Shown here piece after piece: positions 8,804-18,551 of a stretch of DNA of 28,125 nt. The notes beneath the pieces are model-generated. The model had not been told where the DNA came from and ran no database searches. It worked only from the letters and a program-made list of their open reading frames with translations. The translations under genes and the position numbers were made by a program. Numbering within the stretch: the stretch's first letter is position 1; each line of letters opens with the position of its first letter. The stretch lies in contig JWZX01002850.1 in NCBI GenBank assembly GCA_001275005.1, forward strand, positions 1-28,125, read 5' to 3'. This DNA is from Chrysochromulina tobinii (taxonomy: Eukaryota > Haptophyta > Prymnesiales > Chrysochromulinaceae).

Positions 8804-11800
8804 ATGCCGTCTACAAGAGCGCCTCGCGGCGAGAAGGCCGCGCGCAGCAGCAAGGAGCAAACTACGGCAGCGGCCCCGCCGAGCGCGGCGCCTGGAGCTA
8901 TCGGCCTCGGCGTGCTCGGGATTCCAAATGGGCCCATCCCAGGCTTCACCCCGTTTGAGACGACCGAGACAGACGCAAGCAAGTGCGTGCTCAGCGGACA
9001 GGGCCTTCACGAGGCCACGGTGAGGCAGGCAACATACTTCTGGATCCAGGCGGTCGACATGGACGGCAAGAAGAAGACGAGCGGCGGGGACATCTTCTTC
9101 TGCGCCATCCGCGGCCCGGCGGCAGTGCGTGCACGCGTGCTCGACAACGCAGACGGCACTTATCTTGTGGTGTGGAAGCCGTCGACTTCGGGCCAGTACT
9201 CGATCACCATCAGCCTGTTTGGCATCTCGCTGCCCGGCGTGCCCTTCAAAGCGAACGCGTCGACCAACCAGCCATGTCACACCAAATGCGAGGTACGGGG
9301 TAGCGCGCTCTACCAAGCGATCTCACGCAGCACGCACTCGTTCGAGATCTTCTTTCGAGATCGGCTGGGGCAGGTGGCCCACGCGGTCGACCTCGACGTG
9401 TTTGTGGAGGAGGTGCGGCCCGACTCGCCACGCACGCGCGCCGGCAGCATCAACCAGAAGGAGGTGAAGGCCAAGGAGGAGGAGATGAAGCTCAAGGCGA
9501 AGCGAGAAGCCGAGTCCGAGGAGTGGGAAGCCAGCTTGAACATGAAGATGGCCAAGAAGGGTGAGGCTAAGCTCGCCGCCAAGAAGAGCTCCAAAAAGGA
9601 GGAGCGGGTCGTGGCGGCGGTGGCGGCCAAGCCGGCTGAGGTGCTCATCACGTCTGCGCCTGTGGAGACGAGAGGCGAGGCTGGCGGCTTCACGAGCCGC
9701 AAGCGAACGATGCGCGTGCGCATCGACGAAGACGCTCGGTGGTGCGCACCGAGCCCGCGAGAGAAGCGCCCGAGGTCGGGCGCCTCTTCGCCGAGCAGGT
9801 GGTGACCATTCTTGAGGAGCGAGTGGTGGATGATGGCGTCGACGTGTGGGGCTGTGTGGCACTCGACTCGATTGGCCAGGCGCTTGATAACGTCCTCAAG
9901 CACGCCGTCGTCTCGGAGAACGAGGCGGATGTGTCCAAGACGCCAATGCGGCCCCGGCAGCAAACCGCGGAGTGGAACCGCGAAATGGCACGGCGTGCTG
10001 CTACTCCAGCCTTAGCGAGGACACCAACAGCTACGACGATGGTGACGTCGTTGCCTCCGCCTCCAGCAACACCAGCGGAAGCCGCACCATCATCGGGTGT
10101 GGCCGCCGCCTCCACAGCGCCCTCCGCCGATGCCTCCCCCGTGCCGCCGCCGCCGGCAGCCCCAGGACCGCACCCGTCGCTGCCGGCAGCCCCAGGACCG
10201 CACCCGTCGCTGACGGCAGGGCAGTCCTCAGCTCGTCCGAGCACGCGCGTCGACGAGAGGGCGTTGAAAGGCTGGGTGGCAGGCACACACTCCTGGCGAC
10301 CCGGCTACTTCTCGCCAGCGCCCTCTGGCCCTGCATCTCGCAGCAGCGCTGAGGAGGTCCAGGCACGGCAGCAGCAGCAGCAGCAGCAGCTGTGGGAATC
10401 CGGTCAGACGGCCTGGGTGCTGCTCATGACGCACGGCAAGAAGCTCGTCACCTCGCGCGTGAAGCTCGATCCAGAGAGCCGGCAGCAATACCTCCACCGG
10501 TACATCCACCGGTGCGAGAATGACAAGACAGAGAAGGTCAAGTCGGCGGAGGTGGTCAAGGATTTTCGCGCGAACCGGCTGTCCTCAGCAAATCTCCGTC
10601 TGGAGCTCGCCTCCGACCCTGCAGGCATCGGCTTCGGCTTCGGCGGCGTCGAGCCGGGCACTTTGCACGCGCACGGCCAGCTGCACGAGAAGCATTCGGT
10701 GTACTACTCCATCGGGCTCGCAGGCCACTACCTGCTGCACGTCAGGCTGCGCCACGCCGCCGCCGCTGTGCCCGGCTCTCCCTTTGCGCTCCAAGTGCTA
10801 CCGGCTCCTGCCCATGCGAGCGCGACGCGCCTGCCGGTGAGCAGTGTGAGCGGCAACGTGGGGCTCGAAGAGAAAGTCATCGCAGGGCAAGTCATCGCAG
10901 GCAGCGCAGGCAGCGCAGGCAGCGCAGGCAGCGTAGGCAGCGCAGTTGAGAAGGCCATCGGAGCTCGCGTGACCTTGCGCACCGCGGACAAGATGGGCAA
11001 CTATTGCATCGCGGGCGGCGCTGACGTGAGGCTGGTCTGCGAGGCCAAGGGGCCTGTGACCAAGGTGCGCGACAATAAGGATGGTACGTACCTGCTCGAG
11101 TGGCTCTCGATGGCTTCGGGCACTTTCAAGTCTCGCGTGACGATTGGCGGCGACGATGTGATCGGCTCTCCGATCACGTTCACACTCATCTCGAGCGAGC
11201 CGGACCTGTCCAAGTCCGTGCTCGAGGGCGCCGGGCTCACCGCATGCATCGCCGGCATCGAGACTGAGATCTCGATCAGATTCCTCGACCAGTACGGCAA
11301 CACAGCGCTCCCCGGCGCCAAGTTCGCCTTTGGCTTGGCCTTCACAAAGAACGACAAGGAAGGCACGAATGCTGCGCGAAAAAGCACGAATGCTGAGCTC
11401 GCGAACATAGAGCCCAGGCCACACAAGGGCCAGTGGGAGCCGGGCGACACAGGCGTGTACCGGATTCGTTACTCGGCATCCGAGGCGGGCCCGTGCCGGC
11501 TGCATATCTGGTGCGACCCGCAGTCCAGGGCGAGCGACTGCCCTTCCCCAACTCGCCATTCCAGCTCGCCGTCAGCTCGGGCGAGGCGAGCGCCACTGTC
11601 TCGCAGGTCGACGGCTGGACGAAGCTCATCAAGGACGAGAAGGTCAAGTATGGCAAAGGGACGCAGGCGGACGCAAACACGCTGGTCGCAGGGGATACGC
11701 TCACCATCCGTCCCGAGATCTATGACCAGCTCCGGAATCTGACCGTGGTGCAGGAGGGCCAGCTCGTCATACGACATGATCTGCCGAACGGGACCCACGC

Positions 11801-12599
11801 GCTGCTCAAGTACAATCAGCAGGTGCGCGGCGGCACCACCCTCTACGACATCAAGCACGACACCGCATTCTCGGGCCAGCACGAGATCCACGTGATGCTC
11901 GGCACGACACCCATCAAGGGCTCTCCCGTCACCTTTGCCGTGCTACCCGACAAACCCGACCCTGAAAAGTGCAAGCTCCTTCAACCTGAGGACGCAATCC
12001 TACTCGTCGATCGGCCGTACGCCTCGGTGCTGCGCACGTACGACAAGTACGGCAACGCGTGCGTCGTCGGTGGGCACAAGTTTGGCACGCGGCTGCAGCT
12101 GATGAAGCAGAGTGTGCACGATCAGACCGCGCTCGTGCCCCAGAACCACTCGATCGAGGTCGACGACCGGCAGGACGGCACCTACCACATCAGCGTCACA
12201 CTCGCGTTCAGCTGTAATGTGAAACTCTTCGTGAACATGGACAAGAACCTGCCCGGTGCTGCCGGCGAGTTGCCGCCGGTCAACCTCAACTTCGTCAAGA
12301 GTGAGAGTGACGTGGAGAGCAACCCTGGCTCACACCACGACGGTGTGAACCCACTCGACACGCGGCCGAACACCGCCGAACAAGGGCACCCCTTAGGTGC
12401 GTTTCACCCCTCGAAGCAAGGCCATGCCGAGGATGCGGACGAGCCCAATCCGAAGGGAACGACGAGGAGCCATCCAGAAAAGGTGATCAGCGCGAGGGGG
12501 AGCAAGGACACAAGCAAAAGCGGAGGCGAGAGCACCCGCCGATCGTCGTCCGCACCCAGCCCCAAGGTGTCGGCACAGGGTTCGAAGGGTTCCTCGTAA
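8804..12599 (+). CDS. Filamin/ABP280-repeat protein
   Basis: Filamin repeats are immunoglobulin-like modules that crosslink actin or scaffold partners. The exons are 8804-9715 and 9799-12599. The second changes frame near 11520, where one base seems missing between HIWCDPQ and GERLPFPNSPFQLAV. Repeat 1 (about 8970-9255) has CVLSGQGL, NADGTYLVVWKP and GVPFKAN. A second, partial repeat precedes a charged K/E-rich stretch (KEVKAKEEEMKLKAKREAE), a Pro/Ala linker with a 30-bp duplication near 10159-10218, and a polyglutamine run. Later repeats show GHYLLHVRLRHAAAAVPGSPF, NKDGTYLLEW then IGSPITFTL, TGVYRIRYSASEAGPC, and IKGSPVTFAVLP followed by RQDGTYHISVTL. The C-terminal tail is low-complexity and basic. 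No actin-binding CH pair is present, so actin binding is not implied. ATG 8804 is the first in frame. Confidence 0.78.
9716..9798 (+). other. Likely intron in the filamin-repeat gene (83 nt, GT-AG)
   Basis: Donor GTGCGCATC follows ACG ATG CGC; acceptor CGCCGAGCAG precedes GTGGTGACC. Removal (phase 0) joins KRTMR to VVTILEERVVDDGVD and links two otherwise out-of-frame ORFs. Length and donor resemble the EB1 intron. A one-base indel near 9738 is the alternative. Confidence 0.65.
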
Positions 12600-13124
12600 A
12601 TGTACGTCGTCTGTGTTTAGCGTGCGCCCGTGATGAACCCTGCGCCTGCCCGCCCGGAACCCGCCCGCCGTCGGGAATCGGCGCGCCGGCATCCCCGAAA
12701 CAACCCTATACAACACGCCAAGCGTATAATCGTTACACAGAGTGTGACCAGTGTCGGCAGTGTGAATGTGGCAGAATGTGTTATGGCTCCAGGGAGTGAG
12801 CCAGCGGAGAGCGGCGCAGTAACGGCGCAGCGGCCGGGAAGCGGCCGGGCATTGAGGCGCGACCCCCCGACGTCGTATGTGTACCGCATATTATGGATAC
12901 CTGTGGGATTCTCGGATAGTCGCTCCGTCGGCCATTTCCGCATCAGCCGGGCTGGTTGGATGGCTATCCTGCGGGGAGCCTCTAATTGTAATTCATTGCT
13001 CTAATTCATTGCCACCGAACACAACCACACGCCTATGTGCGATGAGGAGGGATCTAGCGCTAGTATTGCTGATTGGTAGAAGTCTTAAGGCTGTGGCGAA
13101 CAACGTCAAGGGCGGCAAACCATC
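12600..13124. other. Intergenic spacer
   Basis: Lies between two + strand genes. A C-rich block (12640-12690) is followed by mixed sequence with several GTGTGA-like words (12735-12780). No gene, RNA or clear repeat seen. Confidence 0.45.
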
Positions 13125-14477
13125 ATGAAACCGAAGACATTTGCCTGTTTGTGCACGCAATCCACATGTGATTCGACGCGTCTAGACATCGGTTTGACGA
13201 CACCCGAATGCCACAGCGCATCGTTCCGCCCAGCGGAGGGGCAGCCGGCTAAGGAGGGCGAAAAGCCCGCGGTGAGCTCATACTTCATGGCGGGGGCGGC
13301 GAGAAGGATGGTCGTTGCGTCCACAAGGACGACGGCCGAAGAGATGGCCGCACGATGGTGTGTCGTGACCAGCGAGGGCCGCAGCGAAAATGTTCCTGTG
13401 ATGAGAAACTACCTCTTATCAATAGCGGCCGCCAATCACGACTATGCTCAGCGGCACTCGTACCTGTTCAGGTATGCTCAGCTCAGTGAGAATCGGTGCC
13501 CACACCCCAGGCTTGGCCGACGAGTCGCAGCTTGGTGCAAGATCCTGGTCGTGGCTGACGTACTTCTCAACGGCATCGACGGCCGGCGATGCCACTCTAT
13601 TCTATACCTTGACTCGGATGCGGTGCTATCAAACGCATCGCTGAGCATAGACGGTTGGCTCGAGAGGGCTCGAGAGCGCCGCGACGAGGCTTTGCTACTC
13701 GACAATGATTGGCGAGTGCTTCTCTCTTCCAACTATTGGTTTGACCCAGACGAGGCGAACACTGGCGTCTTCCTCCTGCGCGCTAGTGGGCAAGCCGGGC
13801 GCGAGGCGTGCGGCATCCTGCGACGCTGGTGGGACGGCCGATGGTCCACATTCAATTTGAATCGCCCTTGGGAGCAGGTGCCCATGGCCAAGATGCTCTC
13901 GTTTGTCCATCCATCAGCGCCTGATGCGAGTGCCGCCACGGTTGCGGATGGTGCCCTCTCAGGCGCCAAGACGCCATGGGGCACTCGAGTGCGTCTCATG
14001 CCGACGGCGCGCTTTTACCGGCGAAGGGACCCTCAGTGGCAACCTCCTCATCCTGGATCCTGGGCGGCCATCGCTTCCGGGACGACGTACAGTGAGGACG
14101 ACTTCATCCACCATGGGATTCGCAGCCTCGCAGCGCTCGAGAAACAACTCGCTGCCGACGGGGCACGTCACGGGGCACGCCCCAAATCTGCCGAATGGAG
14201 CAAAGGAGAGACGGTCATCATGGGCAGCTTTGAAATAGCAAGAGCGCCGCAGTTCAAGTATAACCTGACGGCTCTCACGTCAATCTTCAACGGTTCGAGC
14301 GCCCTGGATGCAGTATGCCCCAAGGCCGTGCCGACGGCGGGAACGCCAGAAGGGTTCGACACGGAGCGTGGCTGCTGCCGCCACGCACGACGGATCAACC
14401 GGTCTGCGATGCCGTGCTGGGAGGTGGCGCGAGGCTCGCCGTGGGTGAGCAAGATGGCGAGCTGGACGTGTGTCTGA
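13125..14477 (+). CDS. GT34-like (GMA12/MNN10) glycosyltransferase
   Basis: Galactosyl- and mannosyltransferases of this type use nucleotide sugars and a metal-binding DxD motif, usually in the Golgi. Residues from about 76 (RWCVVTSEGRSENVPVMRNY) form the nucleotide-sugar fold. WCKILVVADVLLNG precedes CHSILYLDSDAVLSN with the DxD at Asp163-Asp165. Further landmarks are LLDNDW, FDPDEANTGVFLLRAS (NTGvFl motif), ACGILRRWWDG and WEQVPMAKML. The C-terminal segment has FIHHGI and a Cys-rich end. No N-terminal membrane anchor is visible from ATG 13125, so the first 60 or so residues may be mispredicted or an upstream exon may exist. The acceptor sugar cannot be told. Confidence 0.68.
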   Translation: MKPKTFACLCTQSTCDSTRLDIGLTTPECHSASFRPAEGQPAKEGEKPAVSSYFMAGAARRMVVASTRTTAEEMAARWCVVTSEGRSENVPVMRNYLLSIAAANHDYAQRHSYLFRYAQLSENRCPHPRLGRRVAAWCKILVVADVLLNGIDGRRCHSILYLDSDAVLSNASLSIDGWLERARERRDEALLLDNDWRVLLSSNYWFDPDEANTGVFLLRASGQAGREACGILRRWWDGRWSTFNLNRPWEQVPMAKMLSFVHPSAPDASAATVADGALSGAKTPWGTRVRLMPTARFYRRRDPQWQPPHPGSWAAIASGTTYSEDDFIHHGIRSLAALEKQLAADGARHGARPKSAEWSKGETVIMGSFEIARAPQFKYNLTALTSIFNGSSALDAVCPKAVPTAGTPEGFDTERGCCRHARRINRSAMPCWEVARGSPWVSKMASWTCV

Positions 14478-14970
14478 AGTCTCCCTCCGCTCTAGTCGCT
14501 CTAGAAGCTTTAAGGCGACCGCCGCGCGGGAAATAAGTGTTCATATGTTCCCTTCTCAACGCCTGCGTTCTTGCTCACTCGAGATTACAACACGACAGAC
14601 GAGACATGCTGGGCGACCCTCGCTTGCGCCGCTCGCACCGATACCGCGCGATCACGACACGAGACTCACGACATGCGTGCACAATCATCCACACGCGACA
14701 ATGCTCATGGTTGCGACGCACACACGTCTCACGAGCTAAGCAGTGTTGCAGTCTCCGACGCCACGGTCCCGACGGTGCGCTAATGCCTAATCCGCAAAAC
14801 GACGCGGTGCGCCGTGCGCGGTGTGCGGTGCGCGAGGCGGTGCGGAAACCGGAATCCTCTCCGTCACCGCTCTCGGTCTCGCGTCTCGACGTGCACCGGA
14901 CATACACGTGCCTCCTTACACACTCCCTATCATGTCTCACCGTAGCGCATAGCGCTATGAGATGCTGTGT
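14478..14970. other. Convergent intergenic spacer
   Basis: Between the glycosyltransferase (+) and EF-hand (-) stop codons; should carry both 3' UTRs. A GTGCG-rich stretch lies at 14805-14845. Small ORFs here lack coding character. Confidence 0.45.
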
Positions 14971-15801
14971 TTAATACACGTGCTTACCATTGTGGTTGTA
15001 CCGCTGCTGCGCACTTCGGAGCACATCATCGTACACTTCCCGGGGCACGCACAGGCCCGACGGGAGCTTGATCATTTGCATCGGCGGCTCGAAGTGCTCG
15101 TAGCGGCGCGCGCCGAAGGCGCCGGCGTACGGATTGGCTTGTACGGAAGGCGCGGAAGCTGCGCGGATTGGCGGGCCAGTGTATGGCAGCGACGGCACAG
15201 CCTCGGCAAACTCTTCGGCCGGTTGGGGCCAAGCCGCCCTGCTCCTTGAAGTGGCTGCCCCTCCGCCGCCCCCCAAGGCGCTTGTGTGCGAAGGGTCATC
15301 AACACGGCGGCGGAGTTTGTTGTTGAGCTCGTGGTACTCAAGGGTGCCGGAGCGGTCATCGTCGAACGTGTCAAAGGTGTTGTCGAAAGCGGACTTGTGA
15401 GCGACGATTCCGAGCTTCCGAAGCGCGAGCTGGAACTCGCGCTTGTCAATCTTGCCCGACTGGTCCTCGTCAAACTCACGGAACGTGTCGATCATCCGGT
15501 TGAGATTCTTGGCGAGCTTCATCTTGATCTGGCCAATGACGCCGGCAACGCTTGCCTTCTGCTCAGGTGTGAGCTCGAGCGGCTTGGCCACTTCAACTTT
15601 GCGGTTGGCCCACCATGCGGGGATCCGCTTCGGGTCATTGCCGTACCCTTCCCGCCACTGCGGCAGGGCGTACGCCTTCATCAGGGGCGGCCGTGGAGGT
15701 GCAAACCCATAGTCCCACGTTATTGGTGCCGGCAACGCCGCCAGAGCGCCAGCTGACGGAGGACGTCGCTGGCGAAGAGCATAGTGCTGAGAGAGCGCCA
15801 T
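14971..15801 (-). CDS. EF-hand calcium-binding protein (two EF-hands)
   Basis: The protein is about 276 residues from ATG 15801; GTG 15819 is upstream in frame. A proline-rich N-terminal part includes WDYGFAPPRPPLMKAYALPQ and a WREGYGNDPKRIPAWW stretch. A helix (LTPEQKASVAGVIGQIKMKL) leads into two EF-hands. Loop 1 is DEDQSGKIDKRE (about 111-122) and loop 2 is DDDRSGTLEYHE (about 147-158). Both have Asp, Asp, Ser, Gly, hydrophobic and Glu at the ligand positions, so both should bind calcium. The C-terminus is Ala/Gly/Pro-rich and ends in a conserved-looking PSGLCVPREVYDDVLRSAQQ. Such two-hand proteins with Pro-rich flanks are common in algae, and some are flagellar, but no specific role can be assigned. 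A strong hairpin lies just upstream. Confidence 0.8.
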   Translation of the reverse strand: MALSQHYALRQRRPPSAGALAALPAPITWDYGFAPPRPPLMKAYALPQWREGYGNDPKRIPAWWANRKVEVAKPLELTPEQKASVAGVIGQIKMKLAKNLNRMIDTFREFDEDQSGKIDKREFQLALRKLGIVAHKSAFDNTFDTFDDDRSGTLEYHELNNKLRRRVDDPSHTSALGGGGGAATSRSRAAWPQPAEEFAEAVPSLPYTGPPIRAASAPSVQANPYAGAFGARRYEHFEPPMQMIKLPSGLCVPREVYDDVLRSAQQRYNHNGKHVY

Positions 15802-16172
15802 GAAGTGATGTCTCGCCACAGCACTAAGGGGGTAGGTCTGACCTACCCCCTTAACAGCACGTTCTCGGAAAACGATGTCTGATTATGTTCCGGATACATG
15901 TGGGGATCCATGCAGGTTTGCATGCACGACATACGCAAGTAGGTTTTGCTCCCGTCCGGCTTGCGAGTGGAGCGTGAGCGTGGTCGAGTGACTGTGTGTA
16001 CGTACGTGTGGTTACTTATGCCATGTTAACAACTGAGACGCGGCACCCGTGGACCCGCGCCATAACAGTTCATCGAATGGCACACGAGTCACTCTGTCAG
16101 CCAGCCGACTCCAAAGCCGGCTTCTACCAGACGCGAGAGATCTCGATGGCCGCCCTTGCCCTCATGTTGGAC
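15802..16172. other. Tandem intergenic spacer (EF-hand leader / carboxypeptidase 3' end)
   Basis: Between two minus-strand genes. Besides the palindrome at 15825-15853 it has a TGCATGCA word (15919-15926) forming a small CATGCA dyad. Nothing else recognised. Confidence 0.5.
15825..15853. repeat. Perfect 14-bp palindrome, 1-nt centre
   Basis: TAAGGGGGTAGGTC (15825-15838) and GACCTACCCCCTTA (15840-15853) are exact reverse complements around T15839. It is 24 bp upstream of the EF-hand ATG on the minus strand. It can form a stable hairpin in the leader RNA or be a dyad protein-binding site. Confidence 0.92.
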
Positions 16173-17531
16173 CTAAGCCAGCTCCTTGCCATGGGCCGCA
16201 CCATTTCGGACCGCGTATGCTACCTTCTCTTTCTCGAGGGCCTCGCGCTGCACGGCGATGAAGGCGTCCACGGCCGCCATGTCCTCGACCGGCGAGACAT
16301 ACGCATCCTCAGACCCAAAGGAGGGCTCCCGCACACCCCGAAGCGAAGGCCCCACGTGCACGAGCGCATCGAGGAGGGAGGCGCCGAGCGCGGCGGCGCG
16401 CGGCCCCTGAAAGGTGGCACCCGCAGCGTGCGCGAGGTTGCCAGGCACGTCGCCTTTGAAGGGCATCTCGAGGGTCACTGCGAGGCAGTCGAATCGATCG
16501 GCGACCTGGTTGGAGCCGAGCGCGAGATTCGCCTTGAGTGGCGCATCCGCTTCGTACCCGAACTGGGTCTGCATGTCGGGGTTGGCGCGCGCGTAGGCGG
16601 CCACGAAGGCGGACTGCAGCGCCTTGATGCGTGGTCCCCAGCACGCGCAGCCTTCGGCGCCCGCGACGAAAGCGACCGGTAGCGTTTCGTCACCGTGCAC
16701 GTCCACGAAGGCATCGACACCCGTCTTGACCATCTCTCGGAGCACGTGGAAGACCTCGGGCGAGCGTTCGAGCGTCGGCGCCACGTAGTCGCCCGTGCTC
16801 GCCCACTCGCGATTCAGGTTCGCGCCCGCCGCGTTCGTGCGCAGGTAGCCGCGGACAGAGCCGTCGGGGTTCATGTTGGGCACGATATGGAAGGTGAACA
16901 TCCGGAGCGACCGGAGCGCGAGGCCGTCGGCCGCCGAGCCCGTGGCGCCGCTGAGGCCGAGGAGCCGTGTGAGCAGGCCCTCGGCGTACCACGACGCCTG
17001 CGACTCGCCCGGGTGCTGCCGGTGGACAGCCCAACACTGCAGCGGCCCGTGGCCAACCTCGACGCAGTCCAACTCGCGCCCGTCGAGTGTCTGGCCGAGC
17101 GAGCGCACTGTTGCGCCGCGCACCGCGGCGCAGCGCGCCACAAAGTGCAGGTGACGCTCATAGTCGTACGGATCGAAGTACGCGAAGTACACCGCCTGGC
17201 CCGCGCGCGCATGGCCATACGACCAGCGCAGCGCACCCTCTTCGAAGTGGGTCGACTCAAGACGCACCCACTCCTTGCGGTCCGTCGAGGCGCACACCTG
17301 CGTTCCGGGCCAGGCCTTGGGATACGAGACAGCATGGGCGTTGCTGATTTCATAGTTGACGACGCCTGGCGCACTGGGCGTCGCGCGGAAGTGGAACCAC
17401 TGTGAGTGCTGCTTTTTTTCGAGCTCGGTGTGCGGGTCGGGCTTGATGTTGAGCTTCACGTCGGTGGCAGTCGGAGGAGTAGCGACCTCGATGTTGCCCG
17501 CGTCGAATGCACTCGAAATGGAGACGCTCAT
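16173..17531 (-). CDS. M14-family zinc carboxypeptidase (cytosolic carboxypeptidase-like)
   Basis: Cytosolic carboxypeptidases of this family trim C-terminal residues, typically glutamates on tubulin. The 452-residue protein has the N-terminal beta-sandwich (about 10-130: WFHFRATPSAPGVVNYEISN, GHARAGQAVYFAYFDPYDYE). The catalytic domain shows RQHPGESQASW with zinc ligands His173 and Glu176, FHIVPNMNPDGSVRGYLRTN, then AAGANLNREW with substrate-binding Arg241, FVDVHGDETLPVAF with zinc ligand His279, and LAVTLEMPFKG with catalytic Glu355. The VHGDE version of the third-ligand motif resembles the short bacterial/protist branch more than animal AGTPBP1 or AGBL proteins. No signal peptide, so cytosolic. 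ATG 17531 lies 190 bp from the divergent HGPRT-like gene. A tubulin substrate is inference. Confidence 0.83.
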   Translation of the reverse strand: MSVSISSAFDAGNIEVATPPTATDVKLNIKPDPHTELEKKQHSQWFHFRATPSAPGVVNYEISNAHAVSYPKAWPGTQVCASTDRKEWVRLESTHFEEGALRWSYGHARAGQAVYFAYFDPYDYERHLHFVARCAAVRGATVRSLGQTLDGRELDCVEVGHGPLQCWAVHRQHPGESQASWYAEGLLTRLLGLSGATGSAADGLALRSLRMFTFHIVPNMNPDGSVRGYLRTNAAGANLNREWASTGDYVAPTLERSPEVFHVLREMVKTGVDAFVDVHGDETLPVAFVAGAEGCACWGPRIKALQSAFVAAYARANPDMQTQFGYEADAPLKANLALGSNQVADRFDCLAVTLEMPFKGDVPGNLAHAAGATFQGPRAAALGASLLDALVHVGPSLRGVREPSFGSEDAYVSPVEDMAAVDAFIAVQREALEKEKVAYAVRNGAAHGKELA

Positions 17532-17720
17532 GGTGGCGACGGCGGCGGCGACGAGACCGCCGAGGGGAAATGGAAGCGACGACTCCCAAATTTAGAACCG
17601 TGCTATCCGTTGCTGTGCCGTGTGCCCGCGTGTCCCGTGTGTGTCCCGTGTGTGTCCCGGCTCCCCCCGGTGTCTTTTTTCCGGTTCACACAGTTCGCGG
17701 CACCCTTTCTCTTCCTCACG
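17532..17720. promoter_or_regulatory. Shared promoter of divergent carboxypeptidase and HGPRT-like genes
   Basis: Only 189 bp separate the two start codons. The region has a GTGTCCCGTGTGTGTCCCGT direct repeat (about 17632-17660). The promoter role follows from geometry; no core element is recognised. Confidence 0.45.
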
Positions 17721-18551
17721 ATGCCGATTTCGGCCTCAATGACGACCGCCGCTGCCATCGCTGTGTCAGCAGCGCTTGGCGGGCTAGCGGTCGGTTACCT
17801 GCTGGGTCGCCGCAAGAAGCCGCCCATCAAGTGGGCGGACAAGTACTGCGAGCGCATCCTTTTTTCTGCCGAGGACCTACAGGCAGCGATCGCCTCCCTC
17901 GCTGCGCAGCTCAATCGGGACTATGGAGGCAAACGAGACTCGCCGCCACTCATCATCGGGGTGCTCTCGGGCGTATACATGACGCTTGCCGATTTAACTC
18001 GGCAGCTGGAATTCGAGCATGATGTCGACTTCATCAAAGCCTCGAGCTATGGCACAGCGACGACACCAAGGGAGGTTCAGTTGGCGACCGCGCTCAATTT
18101 CGACCTCGTCGACCGAGATGTGATCGTAGTCGACGAGCTCGTCGACTCGGCCAGAACGCTCAGCTCGATTTGCACAACCTTGCGAGGGAAGCGCGCGCGC
18201 AGCGTCAAGACCGTCTGTGTGATTGACAAGCCGTTGTGCCACAAGGTGCCCTTCCGCCCGGACTATTTCGCGCTCGAATGCCCGGACGTCTTCATCTTTG
18301 GGTACGGCATGGATTGCCGCCACAGGTTCCGATCATTGCCCTTTGTTGCCGTGGCCAACGAGGGCACAATGGTGGCACCGGATGGCAGCTCGAGTACTAC
18401 TCGAAGTACGCCGCATCTGGCGACGGCTGGCGCCGACAATGTGTCGCACCGAGCGGCTGGCCGCGCCAACGAGGCGCAAGAGCTGGGTGAGCGACTGAAG
18501 CGGATGAGCAAGTACAACAGCGCGGCAAACCTCGATGCGCAGCGGCGGTGA
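17721..18551 (+). CDS. Membrane-anchored HGPRT-like phosphoribosyltransferase with altered active site
   Basis: HGPRT salvages hypoxanthine and guanine with PRPP. The 276-residue protein starts with a hydrophobic anchor (about 9-28, AAAIAVSAALGGLAVGYLLG) and a basic RRKKPP stop-transfer. The HGPRT core follows: RILFSAEDLQAAIASLAAQL; IIGVLSGVYMTLADLTRQL, where human enzyme has LKGG; VDFIKASSYG; the PRPP loop VIVVDELVDSARTLS, where EDIIDTGKT is usual; VCVIDKP with the purine-contact Lys170; and DYFALECPDVFIFGYGMDCR, then FRSLPFVAV. Fold and order are HGPRT. The PRPP loop has Asp-Glu for Glu-Asp and Ser-Ala-Arg for Thr-Gly-Lys, so activity or substrate may differ. The C-terminal tail (about 225-276) is low-complexity. 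ATG 17721 is chosen because the anchor follows; ATG 17739 is possible. Confidence 0.8.
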   Translation: MPISASMTTAAAIAVSAALGGLAVGYLLGRRKKPPIKWADKYCERILFSAEDLQAAIASLAAQLNRDYGGKRDSPPLIIGVLSGVYMTLADLTRQLEFEHDVDFIKASSYGTATTPREVQLATALNFDLVDRDVIVVDELVDSARTLSSICTTLRGKRARSVKTVCVIDKPLCHKVPFRPDYFALECPDVFIFGYGMDCRHRFRSLPFVAVANEGTMVAPDGSSSTTRSTPHLATAGADNVSHRAAGRANEAQELGERLKRMSKYNSAANLDAQRR

